From contig NZ_CP059675.1 of assembly GCF_014069575.1 (NCBI RefSeq), positions 2,294,001 to 2,358,000 of the forward strand: a DNA stretch of 64,000 nucleotides, written 5' to 3'. Made by a program: the position numbers and the translations under genes. Positions 54,419-63,222 of this stretch are shown here, piece by piece (position 1 is the first letter of the stretch; the number at the start of each line of letters is the position of its first letter). The stretch comes from Schaalia sp. JY-X169. GTDB lineage: Bacteria; Actinomycetota; Actinomycetes; Actinomycetales; Actinomycetaceae. The notes beneath the pieces were generated by a model. That model made no database searches. It had not been told where the DNA came from and worked only from the letters and a program-made list of their open reading frames with translations.

Positions 54419-56388
54419 CAGATATGGGTTTCATTCCGGACGACAAGAACCTCAACAAGTCGTTCCGTCCTGCTCGCGATGGCGACTCTCCGGTGCCACC
54501 GGATGATGAGTCTTTCTTTGCCGGGGCCGATCCCCTAGCGGAGTACGAGGACGCCTCCGACGCGCCCAGCCGCCTCACCGAGACAGAAGATCGCCAAGAG
54601 ATGCGCGATTCCACTGCCGACGAGGCCGACGCTCCCGACGGTCGGACCGTCTACGAAGAGTCGCTGGTCGAGGACGCCGTCGCCATTTCGGCGGCCCAGA
54701 AGCTCGACCTAGATACTTCCAAGCCGCTCCTGAAGATCACTGACCTCAGTGTCGCATTCAAGTCGTCAACAGGTATGGTTCCCGCGGTAAGAGAGGCCAA
54801 CCTGACCATTTACCCCGGTCAGACTGTGGCGATCGTTGGCGAATCGGGCTCGGGCAAATCAACTACTGCAGCCGCCATCATCGGACTTCTTCCCGGCACC
54901 GGCAAGGTAACTGGCGGCAGTATTGAGTTCGATGGAGAGGACCTCGCCAAACTTGGCCCCAAAGACTGGGTCAAGTACCGCGGCAGTGAGATCGGCATGG
55001 TCCCCCAGGACCCCATGACCAACCTCAACCCGGTGTGGCGCATCGGCTCCCAGGTCAAGGAAGCACTGACAGCCAACAACGTGGTGCCGCGCTCTGAGCG
55101 GGGCCAGCGGGTGGCTGACCTTCTCGAAGAAGCGGGCCTTCCTGACGCGCCTCGCCGCGCCAAGCAGTATCCGCACGAGTTTTCTGGCGGTATGCGTCAG
55201 AGAGCGCTCATTGCCATCGGCCTTGCCGCACACCCGAAACTGCTTATCGCGGATGAGCCGACCTCGGCGTTGGACGTGACGGTCCAAAAGCGCATCCTCA
55301 ACCACCTGGCAACCATGACTGCCGAAATGGGAACAGCGGTTCTGTTCATCACCCACGACCTCGGCCTCGCTGCTGAGCGGGCTGAGCAGCTGATCGTCAT
55401 GCACCGAGGGCGGGTTGTTGAGTCCGGTCCTGCGTTGGATATTCTGCAAAACCCGCAGCACCCCTACACTCAACGTCTGGTCGCGGCGGCCCCATCACTC
55501 GCTTCCAAGCGGATTATTTCCGCACATGAGCGGGGCGTGCAAACCACCGAAGAGGAACTGACCGGAACCGGCGCGGGTGCGACCTCGACCGAGGAGATCG
55601 TTCGCGTCGAGAACCTGGTCAAAGAGTTTGAGGTGCGCGGCGCCAAGGGTGAGGAGAAGATCCTCCGGGCTGTTGACGACGTCACCTTCGGGGTTCGCAC
55701 CGGGACAACCATGGCTATCGTGGGCGAATCGGGATCGGGCAAGTCAACGGTTGCGAACATTATTCTCAACCTGCTGGACCCAACCTCCGGAAAGGTTTTC
55801 CTCCGAGGACACGACCTTGCGACTCTGGGCCGCAAGGAGCTTTTCGACCTGCGGCGGACCCTGCAGGTGGTCTTCCAGAATCCCTACGGGTCGCTGGACC
55901 CGATGTATTCAGTGTTCAGAATTGTCGAAGAACCCCTGCGAGTTCACGGGGTTGGCAACAAGAAGGAGCGTCTGGCAAGGGTCGCTGAACTGCTCGACCT
56001 GGTTTCCTTACCCCGCTCAGCGATGCGACGCTACCCGAACGAGCTGTCGGGCGGCCAGCGTCAGCGTGTTGCTATCGCTCGCGCTTTGGCGTTGAAGCCT
56101 GAGGTCGTGGTGTTGGATGAGGCGGTGTCGGCGCTGGACGTCCTCGTACAGAACCAGATCCTCAACCTGCTCAACGACCTGCAGGCGGAACTGGATCTGA
56201 CCTACTTGTTTATCACCCACGACCTCGCAGTTGTTCGTCTGATCGCAGATGACGTCGTGGTTATGGAGAACGGCAAGGTTGTCGAGGCCGCTTCTTCGGA
56301 ACAGCTGTTTGCAAACCCGAAGCAGCCCTACACCCAGGAACTTATCAGCGCAGTTCCCGGTCACTCGATCCCGCTCGGTATCGGTTAG
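54415..56388 (+). CDS. Fused OppD-OppF ATPase
   Basis: 657 residues carrying two ABC domains. The first 100 residues are acidic and disordered. Domain 1: Walker A GESGSGKST at 142-150 (K148), signature FSGGMRQRALIAIGLA, Walker B LLIADEPTSALD. Domain 2: Walker A from G437 (K443), signature LSGGQRQRVAIARALAL, Walker B VVVLDEAVSALD. Each domain ends with the oligopeptide-transporter extension (NPQHPYTQRLVAAAP; NPKQPYTQELISAVPGH). Powers peptide uptake through OppBC. In domain 2 Walker B the usual Pro of DEP/S is Ala-Val, a mild variation. Confidence 0.95.
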   Translation: MTDMGFIPDDKNLNKSFRPARDGDSPVPPDDESFFAGADPLAEYEDASDAPSRLTETEDRQEMRDSTADEADAPDGRTVYEESLVEDAVAISAAQKLDLDTSKPLLKITDLSVAFKSSTGMVPAVREANLTIYPGQTVAIVGESGSGKSTTAAAIIGLLPGTGKVTGGSIEFDGEDLAKLGPKDWVKYRGSEIGMVPQDPMTNLNPVWRIGSQVKEALTANNVVPRSERGQRVADLLEEAGLPDAPRRAKQYPHEFSGGMRQRALIAIGLAAHPKLLIADEPTSALDVTVQKRILNHLATMTAEMGTAVLFITHDLGLAAERAEQLIVMHRGRVVESGPALDILQNPQHPYTQRLVAAAPSLASKRIISAHERGVQTTEEELTGTGAGATSTEEIVRVENLVKEFEVRGAKGEEKILRAVDDVTFGVRTGTTMAIVGESGSGKSTVANIILNLLDPTSGKVFLRGHDLATLGRKELFDLRRTLQVVFQNPYGSLDPMYSVFRIVEEPLRVHGVGNKKERLARVAELLDLVSLPRSAMRRYPNELSGGQRQRVAIARALALKPEVVVLDEAVSALDVLVQNQILNLLNDLQAELDLTYLFITHDLAVVRLIADDVVVMENGKVVEAASSEQLFANPKQPYTQELISAVPGHSIPLGIG

Positions 56389-56412
56389 GGGCTACGTTTC
56401 AATCTCAGCAAG

Positions 56413-56477
56413 GGCTGTGGTTGTGGCATGAAGTCAGCGGTTATTCTGCTGGTTCACCGCCACTGCCACAGCCTTTT
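56413..56477 (+). terminator. Possible terminator after the opp operon
   Basis: GGCTGTGG (56413-56420) pairs with CCACAGCC (56466-56473), with further pairing GTGGC/GCCAC inside, followed by TTTT. The loop is long (about 30 nt) and the structure covers the end of the convergent kinase gene. Tentative. Confidence 0.4.
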
Positions 56478-57153
56478 GCGTTGCCTGCGCTTCGGGTCGT
56501 TCCGATGTCCCGAGGACGGTGAAGTCGGCGCGATGCCAGGGCATATCTTCCTCAAGGAAAGTGCACTCTGACGCGTCCCACTCATCCCAGAAGCGCTCTG
56601 ATTCTTCCGCGTCACCATTCCCACCATGCGCGATATCGCGCGCCAGCCCGAGGCGCCGTGCCACCAGGTAGTCGGACTGCACCCAGATGCTGGCGTCTAG
56701 GTATTCCGCAAATGCGATCTGCGATGCACCCACGCCCTCGAAAATAACAACCTCTGTGTCTTGGGGAATCTCGATTGACCCCTCTCGACCCTTTTCCCGC
56801 CACATTGGGGGGACGAGGGCGACTCCCTGACCACGTCGCAGCGCCTCAAACACGCCATCGATGGCAATGGGAGCCCACTGCCACATCGGCTCCCACCACA
56901 TCAGGTCATCCGCCTCAAGGATGGCTGCGTCGCCAAGCCCCGCCCTCGAGCATGCTTCCGCAAGCGCCCTCGTCAGCGTCGACTTGCCTGCCCCACTGCG
57001 GCCGTTGATCGCAATGATTGTCGGACCGAGAGCCCCACGTGCATCGTGGTTCTGCCGGGCCTGCTCAATGACGAGTTTCGCGAAGTCCGGGAGGGCGATA
57101 TCCTCCCAGGACTCCACTCGGGGTTCTTTGGTGTTTGGCGCTAGCGTAATCAC
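56434..57153 (-). CDS. P-loop kinase, uridine kinase-like
   Basis: 239 residues from a GTG nine bases after the GltD-like gene stop. Walker A INGRSGAGKSTLTRAL; EADDLMWWEPMWQW (Asp pair of uridine-kinase-like proteins); VVIFEGVGASQ (Walker B strand with catalytic Glu region); a lid-like REKGREGSIEI. The distribution of motifs fits the uridine kinase/AAA_18-like family annotated in actinobacteria as (d)CMP or uridine kinase-like; the substrate is uncertain. It is the last gene of the por transcript. Confidence 0.85.
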   Translation of the reverse strand: MITLAPNTKEPRVESWEDIALPDFAKLVIEQARQNHDARGALGPTIIAINGRSGAGKSTLTRALAEACSRAGLGDAAILEADDLMWWEPMWQWAPIAIDGVFEALRRGQGVALVPPMWREKGREGSIEIPQDTEVVIFEGVGASQIAFAEYLDASIWVQSDYLVARRLGLARDIAHGGNGDAEESERFWDEWDASECTFLEEDMPWHRADFTVLGTSERPEAQATQKAVAVAVNQQNNR

Positions 57154-57162
57154 GCTAAGAGC

Positions 57163-58803
57163 CTAGACCTCCTCTGGGATCATTGAGATCGCGCCGCACG
57201 GGCACTCTTCAGCGCAAAGACCGCAGCCCTTGCAGTAGTCGTACTTGAACTCGTACTCCCCCGGCTTCAGTTTGGTGATGGCGTTGTCTGGGCAAACCCC
57301 GAAGCAGTTGTCGCAACCAAAGCAGTTGCCGCATGACATGCAACGTCGAGCTTCAAAGACCGCGGATTCCTCATCTAGACCTTGAACGACCTCGTCGAAA
57401 GTTGACGAGCGGCGCGCGCCTTCAATCCTCTGCCGCACCTGCTTGGGAGCATCCGCGTAATACCAGGTGTTCATGCGCCCAAGTGTCGCTACGGGGTGCT
57501 TTTCCGGGGCCGTGTAATGTCCGCCGCGCAGGTAGGCATCGATGTAGCGCGCGGCCTTCTTGCCATGTCCGATCGCGACGGTCACCGTGCGCTCGGAAGG
57601 CACCATGTCGCCGCCAGCGAAGACACCCTGCAGTCCGGTCATCATTTGGGAGTTGACCTTGACGACTCCGTCCTCGATCTCAATCGAATCAACATTCTCC
57701 ATGAGACTGAGGTCAGCCTCTTGCCCCAGCGCCATGATGAGGGAGTCGGCACCAAGTTCTTCGGTTTCGCCCGTCGGCTGGGGGAAGCCCTTGTCATCAA
57801 GCTCCATCTTTTCAATGGTGATCGAGCCGCCATCGACATGCTTGACGGTGGAAAGCCAGCGCATCATGATGCCCTCTTCTTCGGCCTCTGCAACCTCGGA
57901 ATCGTGGGCGGGCATCTTGTCGCGCGTGCGGCGGTAGAGGATGACGGCCTCTTCAGCACCCAGACGCTTGGCTGTACGAGCCGCGTCAACCGCCGTGTTA
58001 CCCCCACCGTAGACGACCACCCTGCGACCCAGAAGCGGCTTCTCACCGACCTCAGTATCCGCCAGCATGGTCACTGCATCCATGATTTTCGCTGACTCGC
58101 CGGCGGGGATGTGCGCGCGACGCCCAATGTGGGCACCCACGGCCACGAAGACAGCGTCATACTGCTTCGCTGCGGCCTCGACATCTTCAACTTTGGAGTT
58201 GAACTCGAAATGGACACCCATTTCACGAATGCGTTCTACTTCCGCATCAAGGATCTCGCGTGGCAGACGGTACTTGGGAATTCCAAAACGCATCATTCCA
58301 CCCGCCATGGGCCCTGCGTCCTTGACCGTGACACGGTGTCCAAGCCTGCGGAGGTGATACGCAGCGGAAAGCCCAGATGGTCCAGCACCAATCACCAGGA
58401 CACGTTTGCCAGTCGGCGGGGCGGTTACAGAAATCTTCCAACCCTCTTCGATTGCCTTGTCACCAAGGAAGCGCTCAATGGAGTTGATCCCCACGGCCTC
58501 GTCCACAAACCCGCGGTTACACACCGTCTGGCAGGGGTGGTAGCAAACGCGTCCCATCACAGCGGGCAGAGGATTGTCGGACATGATCTGCCGCCAGGCG
58601 CCCTCGTAGTCACCTTCTTCGGCACGGTACAGCCACTGCTGAACGTTCTCACCAGCAGGGCAGCCCTGGTTGCAGGGAGGAAGCAGGTCGACGTAGATGG
58701 GACGCTCGCTGCGCCAGGATCCGGTCTCATTCAGAAGCGAGGAACCGACCTCCAGAGTGATTGCGAACGGTTCGGTCGCGGGACGTGGGTCAACGGTTGT
58801 CAT
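57163..58803 (-). CDS. GltD-like flavin/NAD(P) oxidoreductase with C-terminal 2[4Fe-4S] ferredoxin domain
   Basis: 546 residues, RBS GGAG. N-terminal 4Fe-4S ligands of the glutamate-synthase small-subunit type (CNQGCPAGENVQQWL ... CYHPCQTVCNRG), FAD site VLVIGAGPSGLSAAYHLRRLG, NAD(P) site VVVYGGGNTAVDAARTAKRLG with GGNT-A fit for NADPH, then a C-terminal domain with C-MSCGNCFGCDNCFGVCPDNA and CKGCGLCAEECPCGA binding two clusters. In the por operon it occupies the place of a PorD ferredoxin. It probably couples ferredoxin-level electrons from 2-oxoacid oxidation to NADP+. Confidence 0.92.
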   Translation of the reverse strand: MTTVDPRPATEPFAITLEVGSSLLNETGSWRSERPIYVDLLPPCNQGCPAGENVQQWLYRAEEGDYEGAWRQIMSDNPLPAVMGRVCYHPCQTVCNRGFVDEAVGINSIERFLGDKAIEEGWKISVTAPPTGKRVLVIGAGPSGLSAAYHLRRLGHRVTVKDAGPMAGGMMRFGIPKYRLPREILDAEVERIREMGVHFEFNSKVEDVEAAAKQYDAVFVAVGAHIGRRAHIPAGESAKIMDAVTMLADTEVGEKPLLGRRVVVYGGGNTAVDAARTAKRLGAEEAVILYRRTRDKMPAHDSEVAEAEEEGIMMRWLSTVKHVDGGSITIEKMELDDKGFPQPTGETEELGADSLIMALGQEADLSLMENVDSIEIEDGVVKVNSQMMTGLQGVFAGGDMVPSERTVTVAIGHGKKAARYIDAYLRGGHYTAPEKHPVATLGRMNTWYYADAPKQVRQRIEGARRSSTFDEVVQGLDEESAVFEARRCMSCGNCFGCDNCFGVCPDNAITKLKPGEYEFKYDYCKGCGLCAEECPCGAISMIPEEV

Positions 58804-58805
58804 CT

Positions 58806-60266
58806 CTACTTCTCCTCTTCATTCGAGGTGGCTTCTACGTCGCCCTCGTAGTTCGTGGTGCCGGGGTCGTGGACTCCGAACGTTTCAGTCTCGGGGTCGA
58901 GGACGGATGGCCCCGCTTCGATTCCTGAAGAATCAATGAGCACCTCGCTGCGTCGCTCCGCAAGCGGCTTGTCGGTTGCCGAACCGGATCCGGCCTTGGT
59001 GTGCGAGCGTCCCTGCGCACCACCAGCCTGCGAGCGGGCATCGCCCTCGAACTCGGGGCGCATGACGGTTGAGAAACTCTCTCCCTCAAGCTTGCTCTTC
59101 TTCCGCTTGCCGAATGCGGCCTCAACCTGGGCCCGCTTAGTTTCGGCAGTTGCCTGGCGGATGGAGTCGAAGCGCCCTTCAGGATCCTCAGGCGCATTGA
59201 CAACGCGTTCGAGGACGTCCGAGTCCAACTTGTCTTCCTCGATCAGCCCGTAGCGGCGGATATTGCGGTCACAAATTGCCTGCAGGCGTGCCAGTGCCTC
59301 TTCGTCGCGTTCCGGGCGGAACAGGGATGCGAAGCGACGCTGGGATTTCAAGTACTCCTCGATTGGGGCGGGGCGGCGAATCTTCGATACTGAAGTGACT
59401 TCTCCGGCTTCGGCCTCGAACACTGGGAAGAACCCAGTTTGCGTCGCAAGTCTTGCCAGTTTGATCGTTTCGTTCGAGGGCGTCCCCCAGCCCAGCGGGC
59501 ACGGTACCAACACGTGAATGTAGCGCGCCCCGCGGAACGTCATGGCCTTACGGACCTTGTATTCGAGGTCGCGCAGGTCAGCCACGGTAGCGGTCGCCAC
59601 GTAGGGGATCTCATGGGCCATCGCAATGCGTGCCATGTCTTTGCCCTGGCCGAAGATGTTTCCCGGGTGCTCCCCCACTGCCTGGGTGGTTGCGGTGCGT
59701 GCGGTCGGGGGCGTGGCACCGGAACGTTGCACGCCGGTGTTCATGTAGGCCTCATTGTCGTAGCAGATGTAGAGCACATCATCGTTGCGTTCAAACATGC
59801 CTGACAGGCAGCCCATGCCAATATCGACAGTTCCACCATCGCCGCCCTGCGCCACAACCCGGGTGTTTCGCCCCTTCGCTTTCATCGCCGCAGCCACCCC
59901 CGTCGCAACCGCCGGGGCGTTGCCGAACAGGGAGTGTAACCACGGAACAGTCCATGCTGACTCTGGGTAGGGGGTGGAGAACACCTCCAGGCATCCGGTG
60001 GCATTTACTGCAACCAGGTCACCATCGGTTTCCGCCATCGCCGTGTCGAGGGCATAGCGGGCGCCAAGCGCCTCACCGCAGCCCTGGCATGCGCGGTGAC
60101 CGGAGGTGAGGGAGTTGTAGCGGTGAGGATCGGACTGTATCGACCTGTCGATCACCTCGGCAAGGCGGTTGCCCACGGCGTAGGAACCAACCTGATAGAA
60201 CTTCACGTTGTCGCGGGAGGGAATCTCGGTCTCCCGCGTGGCAGGTATTCCTAGTTCAACCTTCAT
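58806..60266 (-). CDS. porB: 2-oxoacid (pyruvate):ferredoxin oxidoreductase beta subunit with long C-terminal tail
   Basis: 486 residues, RBS AGGAAA. HRACQGCGEALGARYAL carries the N-terminal CxxC cluster ligands; NATGCLEV another Cys; the TPP motif GDGGTVDIGMGCLSGMF followed by CYDNEAYMNTG is complete. Homology ends near residue 315 (CPLGW...ETIKLARLATQTGFFPVFE continues to about 300); the rest, about 170 residues, is polar, rich in Glu/Arg/Ser and probably disordered, ending NEEEK. Binds thiamine diphosphate and one [4Fe-4S] cluster. Typical PorB is about 310 residues, so the tail is unusual. Confidence 0.93.
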   Translation of the reverse strand: MKVELGIPATRETEIPSRDNVKFYQVGSYAVGNRLAEVIDRSIQSDPHRYNSLTSGHRACQGCGEALGARYALDTAMAETDGDLVAVNATGCLEVFSTPYPESAWTVPWLHSLFGNAPAVATGVAAAMKAKGRNTRVVAQGGDGGTVDIGMGCLSGMFERNDDVLYICYDNEAYMNTGVQRSGATPPTARTATTQAVGEHPGNIFGQGKDMARIAMAHEIPYVATATVADLRDLEYKVRKAMTFRGARYIHVLVPCPLGWGTPSNETIKLARLATQTGFFPVFEAEAGEVTSVSKIRRPAPIEEYLKSQRRFASLFRPERDEEALARLQAICDRNIRRYGLIEEDKLDSDVLERVVNAPEDPEGRFDSIRQATAETKRAQVEAAFGKRKKSKLEGESFSTVMRPEFEGDARSQAGGAQGRSHTKAGSGSATDKPLAERRSEVLIDSSGIEAGPSVLDPETETFGVHDPGTTNYEGDVEATSNEEEK

Positions 60267-60274
60267 TGTCTTTC

Positions 60275-61534
60275 CTACCTTCCGAGAGCCGAGTCGGTAC
60301 GTTCGCGAGCGAGGCGAACCAGGTTCTCTGCCGCGGGACCCGACTGACGTGATTCGGCTTCGCGAGCCAGTTCCTTGTCGACAAGCTCTTGGTCGAGGTC
60401 GAGGAATGTCAGTGGTTCCAGATCGTCCCGGGCAGCCTGGTCGATCATCTTGTGAAGTGAACGTTTCGTGATTGGGCGACCGCCCAGTCCGGCAATGACT
60501 TCAAAGAAGGACACGTCGCCGTCAGGTAGTGCGGGCCGCAGGTGAGCGCCGACAATGCCACCGATCCCGACGCTGAAAGCCTTCTCAACAACGATGACGC
60601 GGCTTATCCCAGCGAGAGCCTCACGGAGCGCTTCTGTCGGGAAGGGACGGAATGAGACGATGCCTAGGACTCCGATCTTCTCACCCTGTTCACGGCGCTC
60701 ATCGACAACATCCTTGATGGTGCCAAGCACGGATCCGAGGGCGACGATCACCGTGTCCGCATCCTCCATGCGGTATGGCTTCACCAGCCCGCCCGAGTCG
60801 CGTCCAAACAACTCTTTCCACTCCTCTTGGACCTGGGGAATGAGGTCGAGTGCCTGCATTTGCCGGTGGTGGGCCAGGTAGCGCACCTCCGTGTAAGCCT
60901 CTGGGCCAACCATGGCGCCGATCGAGAGAGGGTGTTTGGGGTCAAGCACTTGCCGTGGCTCGAATGGCGGCAGGAATGCGCGAATCTTTGCTTCTTCGGG
61001 AATGTCAACGACCTCAACTGCGTGGGTGAGGATGAACCCGTCCATGCACACCATGACAGGAAGTGACAGTTCCTCGGCAATCTTGAAAGCCTGAACATGC
61101 AGGTCGGCCGCCTCTTGGTTGTCTTCAGCGTAGAGCTGCAACCACCCGGAATCCCTCTGGCTCATGGCGTCAGTGTGATCATTCCAGATGTTGATAGGTG
61201 CGCCGATGGCTCGGTTGGCGACAGTCATGACAATGGGCATTCCCAAGCCAGAGGCGTTGTAGACGGCCTCGGCCATGAACAAGAGGCCCTGTGATGCCGT
61301 CGCGGTGTACGTCCTCGCCCCTGCGGCGCTGGCGCCGATGCAGGCAGACATGGCGGCAAACTCCGACTCAACGTTGATATATTCGCAGCCTTTGAGGACG
61401 TCGCGCTTCACCAGGTTAGAAAGCTCCTCAACAATGTGTGTTTGAGGGCTAATCGGGTAGGCGGCAATCACCTCGGGGTGGCAGTGCGCGACCGTCTCAG
61501 CGACGGCCTTGGACCCCTCAATTTGCTTCCGCAT
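60275..61534 (-). CDS. porA: 2-oxoacid (pyruvate):ferredoxin oxidoreductase alpha subunit
   Basis: 419 residues with AAGGAG seven bases upstream. MRKQIEGSKAVAETVAHCHPEVIAAYPISPQTHIVEELS is the start of the alpha-subunit pyrimidine-binding domain; NVESEFAAMSACIGASAAGARTYTATASQGLL carries the conserved Glu and TATSSxG-type loop; the second domain has VIVALGSVLGTIKDVVD. Binds substrate and TPP with PorB. Overlaps porG by 17 bp. Confidence 0.93.
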   Translation of the reverse strand: MRKQIEGSKAVAETVAHCHPEVIAAYPISPQTHIVEELSNLVKRDVLKGCEYINVESEFAAMSACIGASAAGARTYTATASQGLLFMAEAVYNASGLGMPIVMTVANRAIGAPINIWNDHTDAMSQRDSGWLQLYAEDNQEAADLHVQAFKIAEELSLPVMVCMDGFILTHAVEVVDIPEEAKIRAFLPPFEPRQVLDPKHPLSIGAMVGPEAYTEVRYLAHHRQMQALDLIPQVQEEWKELFGRDSGGLVKPYRMEDADTVIVALGSVLGTIKDVVDERREQGEKIGVLGIVSFRPFPTEALREALAGISRVIVVEKAFSVGIGGIVGAHLRPALPDGDVSFFEVIAGLGGRPITKRSLHKMIDQAARDDLEPLTFLDLDQELVDKELAREAESRQSGPAAENLVRLARERTDSALGR

Positions 61535-62096
61535 CCGCGCTCTCCTTTACATAGTCGTAGGCCGCGCGGGCTGCGGCCGAGTTCGAGTCACCCAAACGCC
61601 CATGAAAGCGCTGCTTGATCGCGCCCTCGACACTGGCGATGTCTACCAGGCCAGTCAAAGCGGACATGGCGCCCAGCAGGGCCGCGTTGGGAAGAGGACG
61701 TCCCAGGTGTTCGCGTGCCAGTTCTGAGGCCGGCACTGTTACCAAGTGGTCGGCATCCGTCTTACTGAGGACGTCCTCAAGCTCAAGTTCTTCAAGAGTC
61801 TTACTTGAGTTGATGAGGGCGTACCCGCCGGGCTTCAGTCCGGAGAAGACGTCCATGACCGTGAGCAGAGTGGGGTCCTGGACAATGATGATGTCGGGTT
61901 CGAGGACGGGTTCGCGACTGCGGATCTCCCTGTCCTCAACGCGGCAGTAGGAGACGACCGGCGCACCTGTGCGCTCGGAGCCAAACGATGGAAATGCCTG
62001 CGCGTGGTGGCCCTCGTGGAATGCGGCCATGGCGACTAGGTCAGAAGCCGTGACAACCCCTTGGCCCCCTCGCCCGTGGATTCTAATTTCAACCAT
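61518..62096 (-). CDS. porG: 2-oxoacid (pyruvate):ferredoxin oxidoreductase gamma subunit
   Basis: 192 residues. MVEIRIHGRGGQGVVTASDLVA is the diagnostic start of the gamma subunit, followed by AFPSFGSERTGAPVVSYCRV and IIIVQDPTLL. First gene of a five-gene minus-strand unit porG-porA-porB-GltD-like-kinase. The enzyme is oxygen-sensitive in most organisms and converts pyruvate (or another 2-oxoacid) and CoA to acyl-CoA, CO2 and reduced ferredoxin. Confidence 0.93.
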   Translation of the reverse strand: MVEIRIHGRGGQGVVTASDLVAMAAFHEGHHAQAFPSFGSERTGAPVVSYCRVEDREIRSREPVLEPDIIIVQDPTLLTVMDVFSGLKPGGYALINSSKTLEELELEDVLSKTDADHLVTVPASELAREHLGRPLPNAALLGAMSALTGLVDIASVEGAIKQRFHGRLGDSNSAAARAAYDYVKESADAEAN

Positions 62097-62174
62097 GTTT
62101 CAAATCTAGGAACATCGTGGCCTACGTGCACGCAATCACATTCGCAACTTTCAAATAGTGTTTGACCTGGGAGT

Positions 62175-62187
62175 TTGTATTTTACAA
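62175..62187. promoter_or_regulatory. TTGTA-TTT-TACAA dyad upstream of porG
   Basis: A perfect 5-bp-arm palindrome about 80 bp before the porG start, with partial symmetry continuing outward (AGTT / AACT). It resembles Rex or Fnr-like redox operators in base content but matches neither consensus. Most of the surrounding 390 bp (62097-62486) has no other recognisable feature. Confidence 0.35.
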
Positions 62188-62486
62188 CTTGGGCCTTACG
62201 TCCCAGATTGGCGCGGGTCCGCGCCGATAAACAAAAGGTCGGCGTTGGTAAACAACTCACAGCTCACTGGCTGAGGCACACCCAAGTCCGCGGTCCCAAA
62301 ACCGCATCACGACCATTTGGCTCCGCAAGCGACGGCCACCATCGCAGCCACTCCGTCCACAGCACAGCATTTCCGGTGGAATCCACAGGTGACCGCTTTG
62401 GTCCTTGTCCACTTGTTTGACGGATGGGACCATTTCTGAACCGTGACAATGGCTTGGTACTGGGCGATAATCAGGAGATGGTGACA

Positions 62487-62903
62487 ATGTCGGTGGAACT
62501 GGTGGCGATAATCGTCTCTGCGCTTGGGATAATCCTGACGCTAATTGGCACCATGGTGGGTTTCTCATCTAGCCTCCGTACCGAGATGCGGGCTGGTGAC
62601 CAAGCACTCCGGAACGAAATGGGTGCTATGCGCACCGAGTTGCGTGGCGAGATCCAAGCACTCGATACCAACCTCCGCAAAGAAATCAAGGCCGTTGATA
62701 CCAACCTCCAAGAACGAATCCAAACGCTCGACATTAGCCAACAGGCAAGAACCCAAGCACTGGAAGCCTCTCTCCGTGGTGAGATCGCGGAGTTTCGAAT
62801 GGACACCAAAGCCGAGCTTCGTACTATCAACGAGCGCATCGATGCAACGAACGCGCGTATCGATCGTCTGTCCGACTCGTTGCGTGTCCCGGCAGCCTCA
62901 TAG
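62487..62903 (+). CDS. Small membrane-anchored coiled-coil protein
   Basis: 138 residues from ATG 62487 with AGGAG nine bases upstream. One N-terminal membrane helix (VAIIVSALGIILTLIGTMVGF) is followed by about 100 residues of continuous coiled coil built of near-repeats with pattern xLRxEMxA / xLDTNLRKEI / VDTNLQERIQ, roughly 11 to 14 residues each. The repeats resemble those of Apolipoprotein/DUF1640-like coiled coils. No homologous function is known to me. It is isolated, between the por operon and dnaB. Confidence 0.7.
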   Translation: MSVELVAIIVSALGIILTLIGTMVGFSSSLRTEMRAGDQALRNEMGAMRTELRGEIQALDTNLRKEIKAVDTNLQERIQTLDISQQARTQALEASLRGEIAEFRMDTKAELRTINERIDATNARIDRLSDSLRVPAAS

Positions 62904-63222
62904 GCTCACAAGCACACCTGTATCGCCAGCAAGGCACAGCAGTAGGCATTTGTGAGGACCGGATCGCCGCGCGAACCCGATGCTCACCCCCACGCTCGCC
63001 CCCACAATGGCCGGAATGCGCGCAGCGGGGTCTTGAGGCCTGTCACCAAGGATCAGTGTCCAAGCACTACGGAGCCAACTAGGGCATAGGGAGCCGAATG
63101 GGCCCGGTTTGAACGTCAATCACACTGTTATAGATGCCTAGTCGGCTCGCTAAGGCGCAATCGGCTCGCTAATGAGAATGGGGGTTGGTGGGTGTGGCGC
63201 CGGGCTGCGATCCCCTGGGGGC
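62904..63222. other. 319-bp gene-free region with short repeats
   Basis: No supported gene. It holds the inverted copy of the dispersed ~50-bp repeat (63056-63106) and a 12-bp direct repeat TCGGCTCGCTAA at 63142-63153 and 63161-63172 (19 bp apart). Confidence 0.5.
63056..63106 (-). repeat. Dispersed ~50-bp repeat, copy 2
   Basis: Reverse complement of the element at 44651-44701, with 28 of 34 identical bases in the core and GGCTCCGTAGTGC fully conserved. Confidence 0.55.
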
